From assembly GCA_023101885.1 (NCBI GenBank), contig JALPQD010000410.1, positions 1,582,142 through 1,646,141 on the forward strand: a DNA stretch of 64,000 bases, read 5' to 3'. Under the pieces are notes generated by a model, which was not told the DNA's origin, did no database searches, and worked only from the letters and a program-made list of their open reading frames with translations. This document shows, in pieces, positions 34,638 through 46,184 of this stretch. How positions within the stretch are numbered: position 1 is the first letter of the stretch; every line of letters starts with the position of its first letter. Made by a program: the position numbers and the translations under genes. This stretch comes from Typhlomys cinereus. Lineage: Eukaryota; Chordata; Mammalia; Rodentia; Platacanthomyidae.

Positions 34638-34689
34638 TGAGACGAAAAATAAAATAAGCATAATGGGATATGTTTGCCAGAGAACAGGA
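34638..34689 (+). repeat. 52-bp direct duplication, copy 2
   Basis: Partner of 33946-33997, 692 bp downstream, same orientation. Confidence 0.9.
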
Positions 34690-34704
34690 CTTACGTTTTC
34701 TCAA

Positions 34705-35020
34705 TCTCTGTGTGTGCGTGTATGTGTATTTGTCTCTTTCTTTCCCTACCTCTGTGTGTGTTGCACTAAAGTGTTCATGTACATGTGAAGGCCAAAGGAT
34801 AGCCTTGGGTATCATTCTTCAGTAGCCAATCACCTTGATTTCTGAGATCAAGATCTTTTATTGACTTGGGGCTGGTGAATTGGGGTAGACCAGTAGGCTA
34901 GGTATGCAAATACAGGTATCATTATGCATGGTTTTTTTAATTTATTCTGAGCATCAAACTCAGATACTCATGCTTAGGCAAACAAGAATCTTACCGACTG
35001 AGATATCTCTCCCCAGCTTA
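34705..35020 (-). mobile_element. B3-type SINE, antisense, diverged
   Basis: GT-rich tail, 'catgtacatgtgaaggccaaagg', 'gagatcaagatcttttattgac', and head end 'gactgagatatctctccccagc'. Confidence 0.6.
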
Positions 35021-36959
35021 GTGTCAACTGATTTTTTTTCATGCTACAAATAAGCATAATAAGACCAGAGAGGAAGCAGGTTTATTGGTTGAGACCCTTT
35101 CACAACACAGAGAGATGGTGGAAGCATGGATGACAGTGGTAGGATGGATTGAGGCAATGAGAAGCGAATCCAGAGATAATGGGAACTCTAGTTATATCCA
35201 GCATGGAATGGGGGTGACTTCAGGTGGCTCTGAGACTTCAATCCCCAGAAGCAAACCTAGAATTATCATGTATGACAAGGAGGAAGACTTTCAAAGCAGC
35301 ACGCATGAGGAAAGACCAAGGAATGTTAGCATGGATCATGTCAATTTCAACTGTCTGTTAGTTATCCATGGAAGATGCTGTGACAGCACATTGAGGTCTA
35401 CGACTCATCAGTATCTGGATGCAGTTTGGTTCATACCAGTAAAGCTTTGCAAAGACCCTTTGTTAGGGAGAAGAGACCAATATGGAGAACCGAAATCTTC
35501 AAAGGCAGAATTGCTACTATTTTTGTGTGACCTCCAGGCTCCAGGACAAATAGTTCAATGGCTAGGCCTCGGTTCAGTTCTCTTTCTTGGGCTTTGGGCT
35601 GGTCTGAGTTCACTTTTCCATCTGCCCAGCTTCCTAGAGTCCAGCCTTTGTCAACAGAAGCAAAGCCGAAATCTTGGGAGACTGCGCTCACTGGAGAGAG
35701 ATGGGCCCTCCCTGTGCACAAGGCCTGTCTCCCAGGAGTGAGGTAGAATGTCACCAGGAATGAAATCAGTGCTTCCATCTTACTTCAGACAAGCGAGAGG
35801 GAGATGGGGTTCACTGGGTCTGCAGACCATCTCCTCAGTCTATGGGCGTGGCATGCTTTGGCTTTATCTATTAAAATCCTGCAATGGGGGAGAGGCAAGA
35901 AAGCAACATTGCCCTACTTCAAAAATTGTCCTAAGTGATTCTTTTGCTAAGCTGAGACACAAAGCTTAAAGCAGAAATCGACTGAGAAAACCTAAGTGGC
36001 CAAGTAGGTGCCTCAAATGATGATTTCAAAATGAATGGCCACAAGGTTGTAAAATCAGTGCAAATATAATTGTTCAACAGCCCAAAGCAGGTCCTAAGAC
36101 TCGCTTCTCTCTTGCTGCTGTGGGCACTGATACACGGCTTAGAAACTTCAGCCTGATAAACTTGAAATGTTTGGTTTCAACTTAAAAAAATCTTTGCGAA
36201 CAAGTAAACAAACAAGGACTGCTTGGCGGAAAAAACTAACATCCAGGTTATCAGAAAGGAGTTAAAATCTTGAACTTAGAAATAGAATGATCAATGTGAA
36301 TTCTTGATATGAAGAGAGTTAAAAGTTAGAGAGAACGAGTTAGCAGAATGTCTGTGTCGCTGAAGAGTAAAGAAAGATGTTCAGGCCAGGCGTGGGATTG
36401 ACAGGCAGTCTTTGCTTCAAACTCTGAGCACTGCTAACAGCCAGAAGTTGCAGACCTTGCTCTTTTCCTTTCACTAGTGGACAAATAGAGTTGTCTTAGA
36501 ATTTCATGATCAGATTAATGGATGTTGATATTTGATTACTCCTAAATTACAATAAATTCTTAAAAGTCCAGAAGAGCAAAGAGTCAAAACAAGCTGAGAA
36601 GCAACGCAGCATTCTATTGGAAATAGAACCTATCCCTTCCCAGACAGACAGACAGACAGACATAAATATAGGTATATAGGTATAGATAGCTACATTCCAA
36701 TTGGGATACCATATTACAGATATGATGTGCATGGATCGCCCCAATGCTGAAGTTCAAAGTAGGAGGCATCTCAGAAGCATTTTCTCTGAATTTTTACCTC
36801 CACAAAATTACGTCCCACTAAAGGAGATTCACAAAGGCAGCTGAGCGAATCCAGAGCCTCTGCCCTGTAGCGTCCTGTGGGAATTATTTTAGTTACTTCT
36901 CAATGTGAAAGGGAAATATGGCTCCTAAAGGCAATGCTAAGAATTTTAAACAACGAATG
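35021..36959. other. No gene supported; unique-looking sequence
   Basis: It contains the longest non-repeat open frame of the window (35085-35741), which I judge to be chance. A (GACA)n run of about 20 bp lies near 36641-36661. Nothing else is recognised. Confidence 0.4.
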
Positions 36960-36961
36960 AA

Positions 36962-37190
36962 AGGAGCTGGTGTGTGGCTCAGTGGGCAGAGTGCTTGCCT
37001 AGCACGCATGAAGCTGTGGCTTCGATCCCCAGCACTACGTAAGCCTAGGTATGGTGGTACCTGACTGTCACTCAGGTGGAGGCAGGAAGAACAGACATGC
37101 AAGGTCATCCTTAGACACCTAGAAATTTGAAGCCAGCCTATCTCAAAATAACCAGCACTCCCCACAATATTAAAAAAAAAAAGAATGAAA
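36962..37190 (+). mobile_element. B4-like composite SINE (ID-type head, B1-type body)
   Basis: The ID-type head 'tgtggctcagtgggcagagtgcttgcctagcacgc' with 'tcgatccccagcac' is followed by B1-like 'ggaggcaggaagaacagacatgcaaggtcatcc' and 'aatttgaagccagcc', then an A run at 37171-37181. Confidence 0.7.
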
Positions 37191-38280
37191 AGAATTTTGA
37201 GAGGAAGAGAGAGTAGAGTAGAGAGCAACAGGTAGGGATCAGATGATTCCTAATTCTGACTACTAGACATCAACCCTAAGTATCACACAGAATCCTGGGC
37301 CCTTGCTGACTCAATTTCCCAGCATGCCACCTACTGCGATGCCCCAAGAAGCTGGTCAGCTTTGCATGTCACTGCTTTCCTTTTCAGACCATGATTCCTG
37401 TCTCTCTGGGCAGAAAATGGCATCCTCACACAAGCCTTGGAACCTCTCTAATCATCCCTCCCAAACAGGTCTGTTGGAAAGTTCCAGAATTGCAAGCCCA
37501 CTCATCAGAACCGTACCTTCTGTCCCACAGTCCACAGATACAGAATAAAGTTCCTTTCCCTGCCCTGCATGAGCCAGAGGCTTGTTGTCACCCAACTCCT
37601 GCAAAACCAAAGGGTCCAGGTTGCTTCCTCCCTTAACCCTCTGCCTCTCGCCAGCATTTCCCCCATTTTACCCCTCACCCCAGTCCCTCTCTGCCTGCCT
37701 GCACAGTGTCGACTTGCAGAGCTGATTGTGGTACTCAGGCAATGATGAGACAGGCGTGGAAGTGAGAGATGCCCTCCTGACCTCAGGCCATTAGGAGGAG
37801 TTGGGAAGCTGGGCTAATTGGTCAGAACTTCCATGTAACCAGCAAGCAGCAGATGCGGGAGACTCTGGTCTCTCTGGCTTATCCCTTCTCTTCCTAAGCA
37901 TGTGGAATCCCCCCACCTCAAACTAAAAGTCTCCTCTGAGCCTGTCACAGCACCCCCACAACACACCTGCCTAACTAGACCAGGACTGGACTCTCCCTCA
38001 CTCCTCCACAATGCTTTTTTAGTTATAATTGTCTCTGCTTTTTAACCTGGTTATCCACTGTCGCTTCTGAGAGCCCGCCACTGCCCAAAGAGCTGGTAAT
38101 GGCTGTTCTCTTCTCGCTTTCCTCCTGCCACAGAACACTCAGTTGTGAGCCCATCGCAACCAGACACTCATCAAGAGGAGACTGAGCTCTATCTCCACCA
38201 CCTGGCTCTATTCTGAAAGCTGAGTATAGGCAAGAAGATACATTTTTGTGTAACTAACACGAAGGAAGGATGGGTGCTCA
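37191..38280. other. No gene seen
   Basis: GC content is somewhat higher, and short overlapping open frames occur near 37303-37636. None shows a domain. Confidence 0.4.
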
Positions 38281-38283
38281 TAA

Positions 38284-38284
38284 G

Positions 38285-38336
<52 letters not shown>

Positions 38337-39133
38337 ACCAGTGGCTATCCAAGGGTGACTTCAGGAATCATCTTGGATTGCGCTACCTCAATATTGTTTT
38401 GCTTTAGGGCTTCCCAGGCTTTGCCTTTGTGATAGCTAGATTCAGATGTCATCTTGACAAGTTCAGTGTGGGGCACAGCTGTGAAGGCTTAATGGTTAGG
38501 CAAGACCTCGCACAAGCCTGCAGGTGGTGACTCCATTGATAGGGAAGATCCAGCCCACAGTGCATGGAGCGTTCCTGTGGTGGACCAGATAAGAGGAAGC
38601 ACAAGGGACTTACCACCTTGGCCCCTGGGCTTGCTGTGTTCAGTTCACCACTGGTCTGTTGCTACCTTCTTCTCTGCTACTGCTGCTACAAGCAGCCTCT
38701 TGGGCTTTGCTTACTCCTCGCTGATGTAGGATCCCACCCTGGTGGACCTTGTCCCTGTTTATTGCTGATACCAGAGCCCAGTCTCCTGGGCTTGTGCTGT
38801 TCCTAGCTGGGTTGGAGCCCAGCATCTTCACACTGGCTGCTGTTCGCAACCCAGCCTCTTCAGTTGTCCAGTGTGACTGAGATTCAAGATTTTCCTGTCT
38901 TTTGAGAATTCAGCTCAAGAGTAAGTAGTTACTGTTAGACTACACTGATCTTATTTTGTGAGCTAATTTAACATATTTCTCTAGAGAACCTTGACTAATA
39001 CAATCTTCCAGGGCTGGAATTATAGGCTGCTGCCGTATCTACCCAACATTTTTACATGGAACCTAGGAATCCCAACTCAGGTCCTTTTGTTTGTGAGGCA
39101 AAGAATTTAATCCCAGAGCCATCTCCCCAGCCC
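38284..39133 (-). mobile_element. tRNA-derived SINE split by a solo LTR
   Basis: The tail side lies at 38284-38427, with (GT)n to 38334 and 'ggaatcatcttggattgcgctacc'. The head side lies at 39003-39133, with 'tccagggctggaattatagg' and 'gagccatctccccagccc'. The LTR at 38428-39002 separates them at a point the intact copies keep joined. Confidence 0.85.
38428..39002 (+). mobile_element. ERVL-type solo LTR, complete, inside a SINE
   Basis: It begins TGTGATAG, has 'gatgtcatcttgacaag' soon after, and ends 'cttgactaataca', so it carries the TG...CA ends of an LTR. Flanking 5-bp sequences (gcctt at 38423-38427, atctt at 39003-39007) are compatible with a worn 5-bp target-site duplication. Solo LTRs arise by recombination between the two LTRs of a provirus; no internal retroviral sequence is left. 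Confidence 0.7.
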
Positions 39134-39332
39134 AGAAGAGAAAAACTCTTATAGCCACAGACTCCACAAAAGTTAAAGACCTAGACAGATTGCCCACAAT
39201 TTCTCTACTTCAAACGTCTGGCATAAATTTCAGCTCCTTGAGTCTCCTCCCTTTTCCCCCATCTGGGCATTACCTCTCCTCTCTGTGGAACCATGCCACA
39301 TGGAGACTGCAGCTTAAAACCCTATTCTGCCG

Positions 39333-39393
39333 AGGACCTTCCCCTTTCTCCTTTCCATCTTCTAACAGGATGGAAAGGACCTTCCCCTTTCTC
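39333..39393 (+). repeat. 18-bp direct repeat around a 9-bp inverted repeat
   Basis: aggaccttcccctttctc at 39333-39350 recurs exactly at 39376-39393. Between them ctttccatc (39351-39359) pairs perfectly with gatggaaag (39369-39377) around a 9-base loop. Confidence 0.8.
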
Positions 39394-39734
39394 TCTCAGG
39401 ATAACAAGCAGGTCACTCCAGGCACGGCATCTCACCCATGTTGTCTGGACGGCCGCACATGGAAACTGACAATTCTAACATGTGGCAGAGTCTACACCAA
39501 TGAGGGAGCTGCCAACCCACAGGCTGGATCTTAAGAGTTCTAGGCTACATTGGGCAGCTTCCAGGAAGATAATGCAAATAAATAAATAAATAAAGTGTAA
39601 GGAAGGGAAGAAATTGATGCAAATTGGCTGAGCAGAATAGAAAAGGAGTTAGAAAAAAAAAAAAGAACAAAGAAGTAACTACATGAAGCAAGGTCAGAGC
39701 CTTAAGCAACATCCTCCAAACAAGGTTTACTAGC

Positions 39735-40065
39735 TCAGCCCCTTTTCCATTGCTGTAACAGAATGCTGCAGACTGGGTAAGTTATTAAACAACAGAAGTT
39801 TGTTTGTCCTAGAGCATGACATCATATCTGGTCAGATATGTGTAATGTCACAGTATGACGAAGAAGTATGGCAGAGAAAATCAGACCAAGCATCTTTATT
39901 TATTTATTTATTTATTATTTTAGGAACTCCTGTGAGAATGGCATTTGTTAATTCAAAGGTCAGAGATGTCATGTTCCAATCACTGCTTGGCAGATCTGCC
40001 TCTTAACAAGGTAATTAAACTTCAGCATGAGTTTTGGAGGGGTCATTTAAAACAAGCTCCCACAT
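39735..40065 (-). mobile_element. MaLR-type LTR, antisense, with (TTTA)n inside
   Basis: 'ttttccattgctgtaacagaatgctgcag', 'tattaaacaacagaagtttgtttgtcc', later 'tcttaacaaggtaattaaacttcagcatgag' and 'ggaggggtcatttaaaac' follow the antisense pattern of MaLR LTRs. The (TTTA)n run at 39897-39918 lies inside. Confidence 0.5.
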
Positions 40066-40442
40066 CTCCAGCTCCCAGGAGTTGACCTACTTCTTTCTGA
40101 AGCATTTGTGCATTTTCTTGGGTTTCTTGCAAACGTGTATTGCTTTGGAGTGGACGATGAGATGTGGCTGGCCTGGCCCTTGACATTTACGCTGTGATAC
40201 TTTATTATGTCCTACATAGAGTTATCTTTATTTGTTTACCTTTGTTTCATATCTGAAAATCCTGAAGGCAACAATCATGTACCACTACTTATTCAAATTC
40301 CCCCAAAACTGCAAATGTAAAACTTAATTTCTTATATGCTCAGGAAATAAGTAAATGAGAGATTAGAAAGCATCCATTCTCCTGTCTTGCGATCAGATAC
40401 ATCATGAGTGCGGAGAGCATCTGTGAGTGAAAGGGAATACTT

Positions 40443-40640
40443 GGGGCCAACCACGGCTTACTAGGTAAAATCACTTGCCACAAAGTCTGATAGCATGAGT
40501 GTTGTCTCTGGAGCCCACATGGTGGCAGGAAAGAAAAGATTTCCACAAGTAGTCCTCTGATCACCACATGCATGCCATGGCATGCACATACATGCAATAA
40601 ATAAATACATAAATAAATAAATAAAAATTTTTAAAAAGAA
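40443..40640 (+). mobile_element. B3/B2-type SINE, shortened
   Basis: A worn head at 40445, 'ggagcccacatggtggcagg', then a tail of AAAT units and an A-rich end at 40598-40640. Confidence 0.5.
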
Positions 40641-41317
40641 CACTGCCTACTACATCAGTGTTTTGAAACTAGTTGATCTAGGATGTCTACCTTATAGGTT
40701 ATATGTAGCCAAGGATAGGTATGAATGTGGCTTAATGCAAAGTTGAAAACTTACTTGAAGCATTATGAGACATTCTTGTGATCTTTTCACAACTCAGTTG
40801 CATAGTTCTGGAACATTGTGTGGTGTCACAAAGTCAAAGGCCGGAAGTATCTGTCTAGACTTCTACCTGGACCTGAATTCTACCTCTATGTTTTCTTATG
40901 CATGTCAATGTCCAGTTGGGGTGCATGGATATAGATAAATGTGGAATTTGTGAGCACAAAGCCTTTGCTAAATGCCAGCCATCATGGCAGTCTTAAATTC
41001 ATTTCTGCAACAAGGAGGAAGAGAATTGATATTCCTAGTTTCCCTGGAAAGCCACAAATATTGTTTCTTGCAGAACCCAACCTGCTGCATTCTGAGTTGA
41101 AGAGCTTGGTTTCAGTACATCCATGAAGGTGCCTGAAACACAACCAGTCTTCTCCTGCCTGCGAATTTGCAGAAGATTCTATGGCTTTGTCCATTTGCTT
41201 ATGATAGTGTTCAAAGTTCTAGAAAAACCACACTGCACATTCTGAAGCAGAACTGGAATAAGAGCCCTGCAAACCCTTGACTTCTGCTCCTCCTGCCCAG
41301 TCAAAACCACTTTGGGC

Positions 41318-41590
41318 CTAAGAAGATGGTTCAGTTAGTAAAGGCCTCACCTTGCAAGTACGAGGACCTGAACTAGATCCCCAGGACCCCATAAAAACTG
41401 AGCATAGTACCCCAGCGCTGGGGAGGCAAAGAAAGGTAAATCCCTGAGCTCACTCACCAGCTAATCTAGGTTATTTGGCAAATTCCAGGCCAACAAGACC
41501 ACATCTCAAAAAAACATAAATATACGGTGCCTGTGTAATACCAACCAAAATGTCCTCTGGCCTCAACACATATGTGCATGGACAGACATC
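41318..41590 (+). mobile_element. B3-type SINE
   Basis: 'taagaagatggttcagttagtaaaggcctcaccttgcaag', 'aggacctgaactagatccccaggacccc' and 'ccccagcgctggggaggcaaag' follow B3 order. The CA-rich tail runs into the minisatellite at 41591. Confidence 0.65.
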
Positions 41591-41935
41591 TACATGTAAG
41601 ATGTATGCACACACACTGCTACATATAAGCATACATGCATATGTGTGCACACTTATACATAAGCATGCATACACAAAACACTACTAGACATAAGCATGCA
41701 TGCATACATACACCATTAAACGTAGGCATACATGCACACGAATGCATGCATACACATGCACACACAGTTACACCACACGCATGCATACACATGAGCACTC
41801 TTACATACAAGCATGCATACACATCCATATGTACCTACATACAAACATACCTGCACGCGCATGCAAACACCATTACACACAAACATGCATGTATATATGT
41901 ATATACACACAAATCTACACACACACACACAAACC
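41591..41935 (+). repeat. Degenerate minisatellite, units of about 30-50 bp, purine-pyrimidine alternating
   Basis: Roughly eight to nine units each start 'tacata(c/a)aa' or similar and contain 'gcatgcatacac', at about 41591, 41620, 41654, 41684, 41716, 41768, 41801, 41835 and 41873. It probably grew from the CA-rich tail of the SINE just upstream. Open frames on both strands here come from the repeat. Confidence 0.7.
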
Positions 41936-41939
41936 TTTT

Positions 41940-42380
41940 AGGGACTTAAATGTGTAACAGGTTGAGAAGCTGTTCACCAGATACAAGAAAGGTTGCAGAT
42001 TCTCAGAACCTAAACTCACCCATCAATCAATCTCCCTCATTGTCCCCTGCATCCAGGGCTGGCAAGGAATTTCAAAAGGAATTTCACCCCACCCTTCCCT
42101 AACATAGCCTCCTACCTTTAGTTTTCCCTAAAACACGTGCTAAAAGGGCATCAGTAGGCAGCCTTTAGCCTGCTCTTGCTTAGTCATTTTGACCCGTGCC
42201 CTGTAGACTCTGGTAGCCCTTTGTCTTTTTCCACCTGCTTGCCATACAACAAAGCTGTTTCCCTTGGGACCATTCAGCAGTGACATTTTCTCAGCACATC
42301 TTTCTCCTTGTCAACATGACACAGGGCAGGCAGCATTTTAAAGTGAGAAAAAGATGCCAGAGTATGCAGACACATGGGGT

Positions 42381-42411
<31 letters not shown>

Positions 42412-42845
42412 ACAGACAGAGCTCAGTGAGAGAACTGTACTGAATTTAGCTCACACGTGCACATCTCTAAGTAGCAACAACTCTGAACCATACATCTTGT
42501 TCTAATGAGAAGCCAACGGAGGTCTTTTCTTGCGCCCTTCACAAAAGCCCTTGACAGATTCCTTGGTCAGGAATTTGAACTTCATTTGCTTAGAAGTACA
42601 GCCACTTCTAAGGACTAAAACCCCCAGTGGCCTTCATGTTGCCCATTAAAGATGCCATCCCCTGCTGACCCTTTATAATGCCAGCATGCATGCCTCATTG
42701 GCCTGAATGGAGCATGCTGGACTTAAATCCCCATTGAACATGCCCTAGTGTGTTACGCCTCTGTGCCTTTGCCAAGCTGAGATATTTCCCTTATCCTTTC
42801 TCTACTTATCTGCCAGAAAAAAAAAAATCACCTGTTTAAAAGTTA
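41940..42845. other. No gene seen
   Basis: Unique-looking sequence with a (GA)n run near 42386-42411. Confidence 0.4.
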
Positions 42846-42849
42846 GTTT

Positions 42850-43150
42850 AGGGGTTAGGGTGGTAAAGGCTTGCTGGGCAAAGCCCTTGTTGTCCAAGCC
42901 ACATAAATGTTCAGATCCCCAGATCCAACACCAGATACAGCATCACCCCAAGTGCACCAGCAGGACATGGGAGATAGAGACCCAGAATCTCCAGAAGCCA
43001 CAGCCCTCCAGCCCAGCTGATGCAGCAGGAAGGAGAGACCTAGCAAGCAAGACAAGAAGACAAAGAATGGCACCCAAAGGTTCTTCTCTGACCACACGTG
43101 TGAGCACACACATAACATGTCACATGCACATATTAAAAAAGAAAAAAAGA
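42850..43150 (+). mobile_element. B3-type SINE, diverged
   Basis: 'ggggttagggtggtaaaggcttgctgggcaaagccc', 'atgttcagatccccagatcc', and a CA/A-rich tail at 43098-43150. Confidence 0.5.
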
Positions 43151-44156
43151 AAATTTACCTCGATTTACTGAACACCACTGAGGCTGCTCAGACCACCGTG
43201 CTGTGAACATCACACCGCCTTGCATTTGCCTTGTGTGGTTTCTGTCTCCGCAAAAGATGATGCAGACCTTGAAATGGAAATGGCTTTTCTTTCCTGTACT
43301 TCCAGCACTTAACACAGATCCTGGCCTGAAGATTCTTGTAAAAAGCAGAGCTGCCATGAAAGGCTGAGGAAACTCTTTGTATGGAAAGGGTCTGCCTTTA
43401 TTTCTCACCTCAATTTGACAGACAGTAGCAGTGATTATGTGCATGCATGCTTATGTGTAAGTGTGCACACATAAGCATATGTGTTTGTATGTAGCAGTGT
43501 GGGTGCATACATGCTTACATGTAGGTGTTTGTTCATGCACATATGCCTCCTAATGTACAAATTGACCCTGTGTACAAAGTAGATTGCCAGAGAGAGAGAG
43601 AGACTTTTCCTGCCCTGCACTATCATAGCAATAGATATGTGGCCCTGGCTAATCATCTCATGGACCATAGACACATGTTCAGAGATGAGCGTGCAACACC
43701 TCTAAGTTCAACCAGAGCCTTTCTGGAGATGTAACATTTTAACACTCAAAAGCAGTGTCTCTTCTCATATTGCAAATTGTAAGAATATAGAAGTGGAGTG
43801 ATGGATTTCTTCATCTTGATTGCGTTGCCTACATGCCCAGGGAAGCCAGTACAAGGACAGAGAAAGATGTCAAAGCAGAGCCCCAAGGTGTTGCTGCGTT
43901 GATACCTAAGTTCAGCTGTGTCTCAGTTTGGCCCATCTGTTTACTCTTCCTACTCATTCTAGTTTGAACCAGCTCCACCTCCTTTTTCTTTCTTCTCCCC
44001 TTCCCTCCCGTGAGCTACTTGGAATCAAGTTTTCAATTTTTGCAACCAAAAGAAGAGTGGTTTCTACCATTTTTGCCTGATCATAAAATGAGCATTTCTT
44101 TGCCATTAAAAGGAACTCTTGCTAATTACTTTCTTTTAAGCAATGAAAGCTATTTG
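43151..44156. other. No gene seen
   Basis: Unique-looking; TG/CA-rich alternating text at 43440-43560. Confidence 0.4.
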
Positions 44157-44423
44157 GGGCTGGGGAAATAGCTCAGTGGGTAAAATGCCTACCACACAAA
44201 CATGAGGATCTGAGTTCAAGTCCCCAATGCCCAAACCAGTTACACTGACGCACATCCGTCATCCCAGTGCTTCTGTGACGAGAAAGGAGGTGGAGATGGG
44301 AGAATCCAAAGAAACTCACAAGCCAGTTGACCTGGCTTACGAAGCAGCAAGACCCTGTCTCAAACAAGAAGGGCCAACATCTGAACTTGTCCTCTGACTC
44401 TTTCTCTCTCTCTCTCTCTTTAT

Positions 44424-44474
<51 letters not shown>

Positions 44475-44475
44475 T
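44157..44475 (+). mobile_element. B3-type SINE with (CT)n(CA)n tail
   Basis: 'gggctggggaaatagctcagtgggtaaaatgcc', 'gaggatctgagttcaagtcccc', 'agcaagaccctgtctcaaac', then (CT)n at 44398-44420 and (CA)n at 44430-44472. Confidence 0.75.
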
Positions 44476-44825
44476 TGTTTTTAGAAAATCCCTTCAACCT
44501 CATTACCTCCAATCATCGCTAGCATTTGGTACTTTCTGAAGCTATCTGGCATAAATCTGCCATGATTTGTTTAAGACAGAACATTTACATGGATTCAGTA
44601 ATTATTCTCAGAGGAATCAAAAACCATTCGTTGTCAACAATAAAACATTTAAAAAGCAATTTTGAAAAAGCAGTAACCTGTTGAAACAGAGCAGGAAATC
44701 GTCATGACCATGAAGTAGGCAGAGTTGGTAAGCAGAACATAAAACCTCTGCCAACAAAGAGAAGAAATATGATCAAGGGAACCAACCGATACTCAAGTTA
44801 AGCACTTTTGTTCTAAAGCATCATG

Positions 44826-45145
44826 AGGTGGGAGAAAATATTCACAATAGGGTTATCTGTTAAAGGACTTGTATCCAGAGTGCATGAAGAACTACAGATC
44901 AGTAATAAAGGAGAAGATAGATAAGTCAGCAGGAAGCCAATGAGTGAGCAGTGGAGAACAAGAAATGAGCAATAGAACATTAGAGGTCCAACATGGGGGA
45001 GTCCTAGGATATGAGGGGTTCAACATGGGGTCCAAGAAATTCAGATCAAACCTGACAAGATGCAAACCCCACACAAGGACCAAAACAAAGACTTTGAAAT
45101 GCAAGGATGCACAGCAGTCGAAATTCCCACACCCTACTGGTAAGA
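44826..45145 (+). mobile_element. Old L1 ORF2 fragment
   Basis: 'gtgggagaaaatattcacaa', 'ggacttgtatccagagtgcatgaagaac' and 'cacaccctactggtaagag' follow a stretch of L1 ORF2 near its C-terminal third, heavily mutated and shortened. Confidence 0.5.
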
Positions 45146-45902
45146 GAGTGGCTCTGAGAGATCACTTTATTTTTAAAAAGATAATTTTGTTTTATACATG
45201 AATATAGTGAATTGATGATATTTTCACCTCTTCATCTCCCCTACCAGACTCCCTCCTAGTTTCACGTCTTTTCACTTGTGTGACCACTGTGTTTCATCTG
45301 GTTCCTCTTTGAGACGTGTGCCTGACGTGATTCATGCTCCGGCAAACATCGTAGAGCAGTGGGTATACCACTGAGGAAAGCATCTATCTTCCTCTTCTTC
45401 CACATCAACGTTAGTCCTCATCAGCCTCTCAGGGAGGTGTGAATTGACAGATTGTTTTAAACATTTATAACACTGCATTTCTTCCGGAGAGAGCGCGCAT
45501 CAGGTTCTGCATCTTAAGGGATGCTGGGTACCTGGCTGTGCTTGTTCCACACCAGTTGATTGGGCAGCACACTTAGTATCATGCATATGCGTAAATACAC
45601 ATGATACTTGCATGCTCTCAGGATCAACAGCAACACCCAGGGTCAAGGGTCCTCAACGACAGTGCCCTGTTGCTGACCAGGGTCAGCGAGGACTCTGTTC
45701 TCTCTCCTGGTTCCCCAAACCTCCCTTCAGTCCTGTCGCTACCCATCATCTTCGATGTCACCTTGCCACTCAGATCCATGACTTGTACAACCCTTGCAAG
45801 TTTTCCATCATCAACTTATCTGCTCAAAGTGGCCACACTATTTCTCTTGCCATTTTTCTGATGGTATGAAGCTACCTTTGATCTTAACAATATGTCTTCT
45901 TT

Positions 45903-45984
45903 CATCTTTCACTGCTGGGACCCAAACCCAGGACCTTGCTCACACTAGCTAAATACTCGACTACTGAGCTGTACTCCCAGCTCT
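45903..45984 (-). mobile_element. ID-like SINE, antisense
   Basis: 'ctgggacccaaacccaggaccttgctcacactagc' and 'ctactgagctgtactcccagctc' are the antisense ID core. Confidence 0.6.
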
Positions 45985-46184
45985 TGAGACCTTTGATTTT
46001 GATCTGAGTCTGCATGGTTCATGCTCCAAGTATTTAGTCAAACGCGAGTGATATAGCGATTGATTACACAGACTCTGACAATAACCACCCAGAGTCTGGT
46101 TGAATGCAGGAGTTTATGATAATTTTACACCTTAATCCTCAATCCCTTCTGCTCTCTTTTCCAGTTCGTTGAATTTACTCCACA

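Noticed and set aside
35085..35741. Open frame of about 218 codons, + strand
   Set aside because: No domain, no repeated motif and no codon bias visible. A frame this long is expected by chance in 64 kb of mixed composition, and another frame is open on the opposite strand.
41591..41935. CRISPR-like array
   Set aside because: Units are degenerate and of uneven length without unique spacers, the DNA is mammalian, and the repeats are CA-derived.
41471..41957. Cys/His-rich open frames resembling metal-binding repeats
   Set aside because: They come from the GCATACA-type minisatellite and appear in several frames on both strands.
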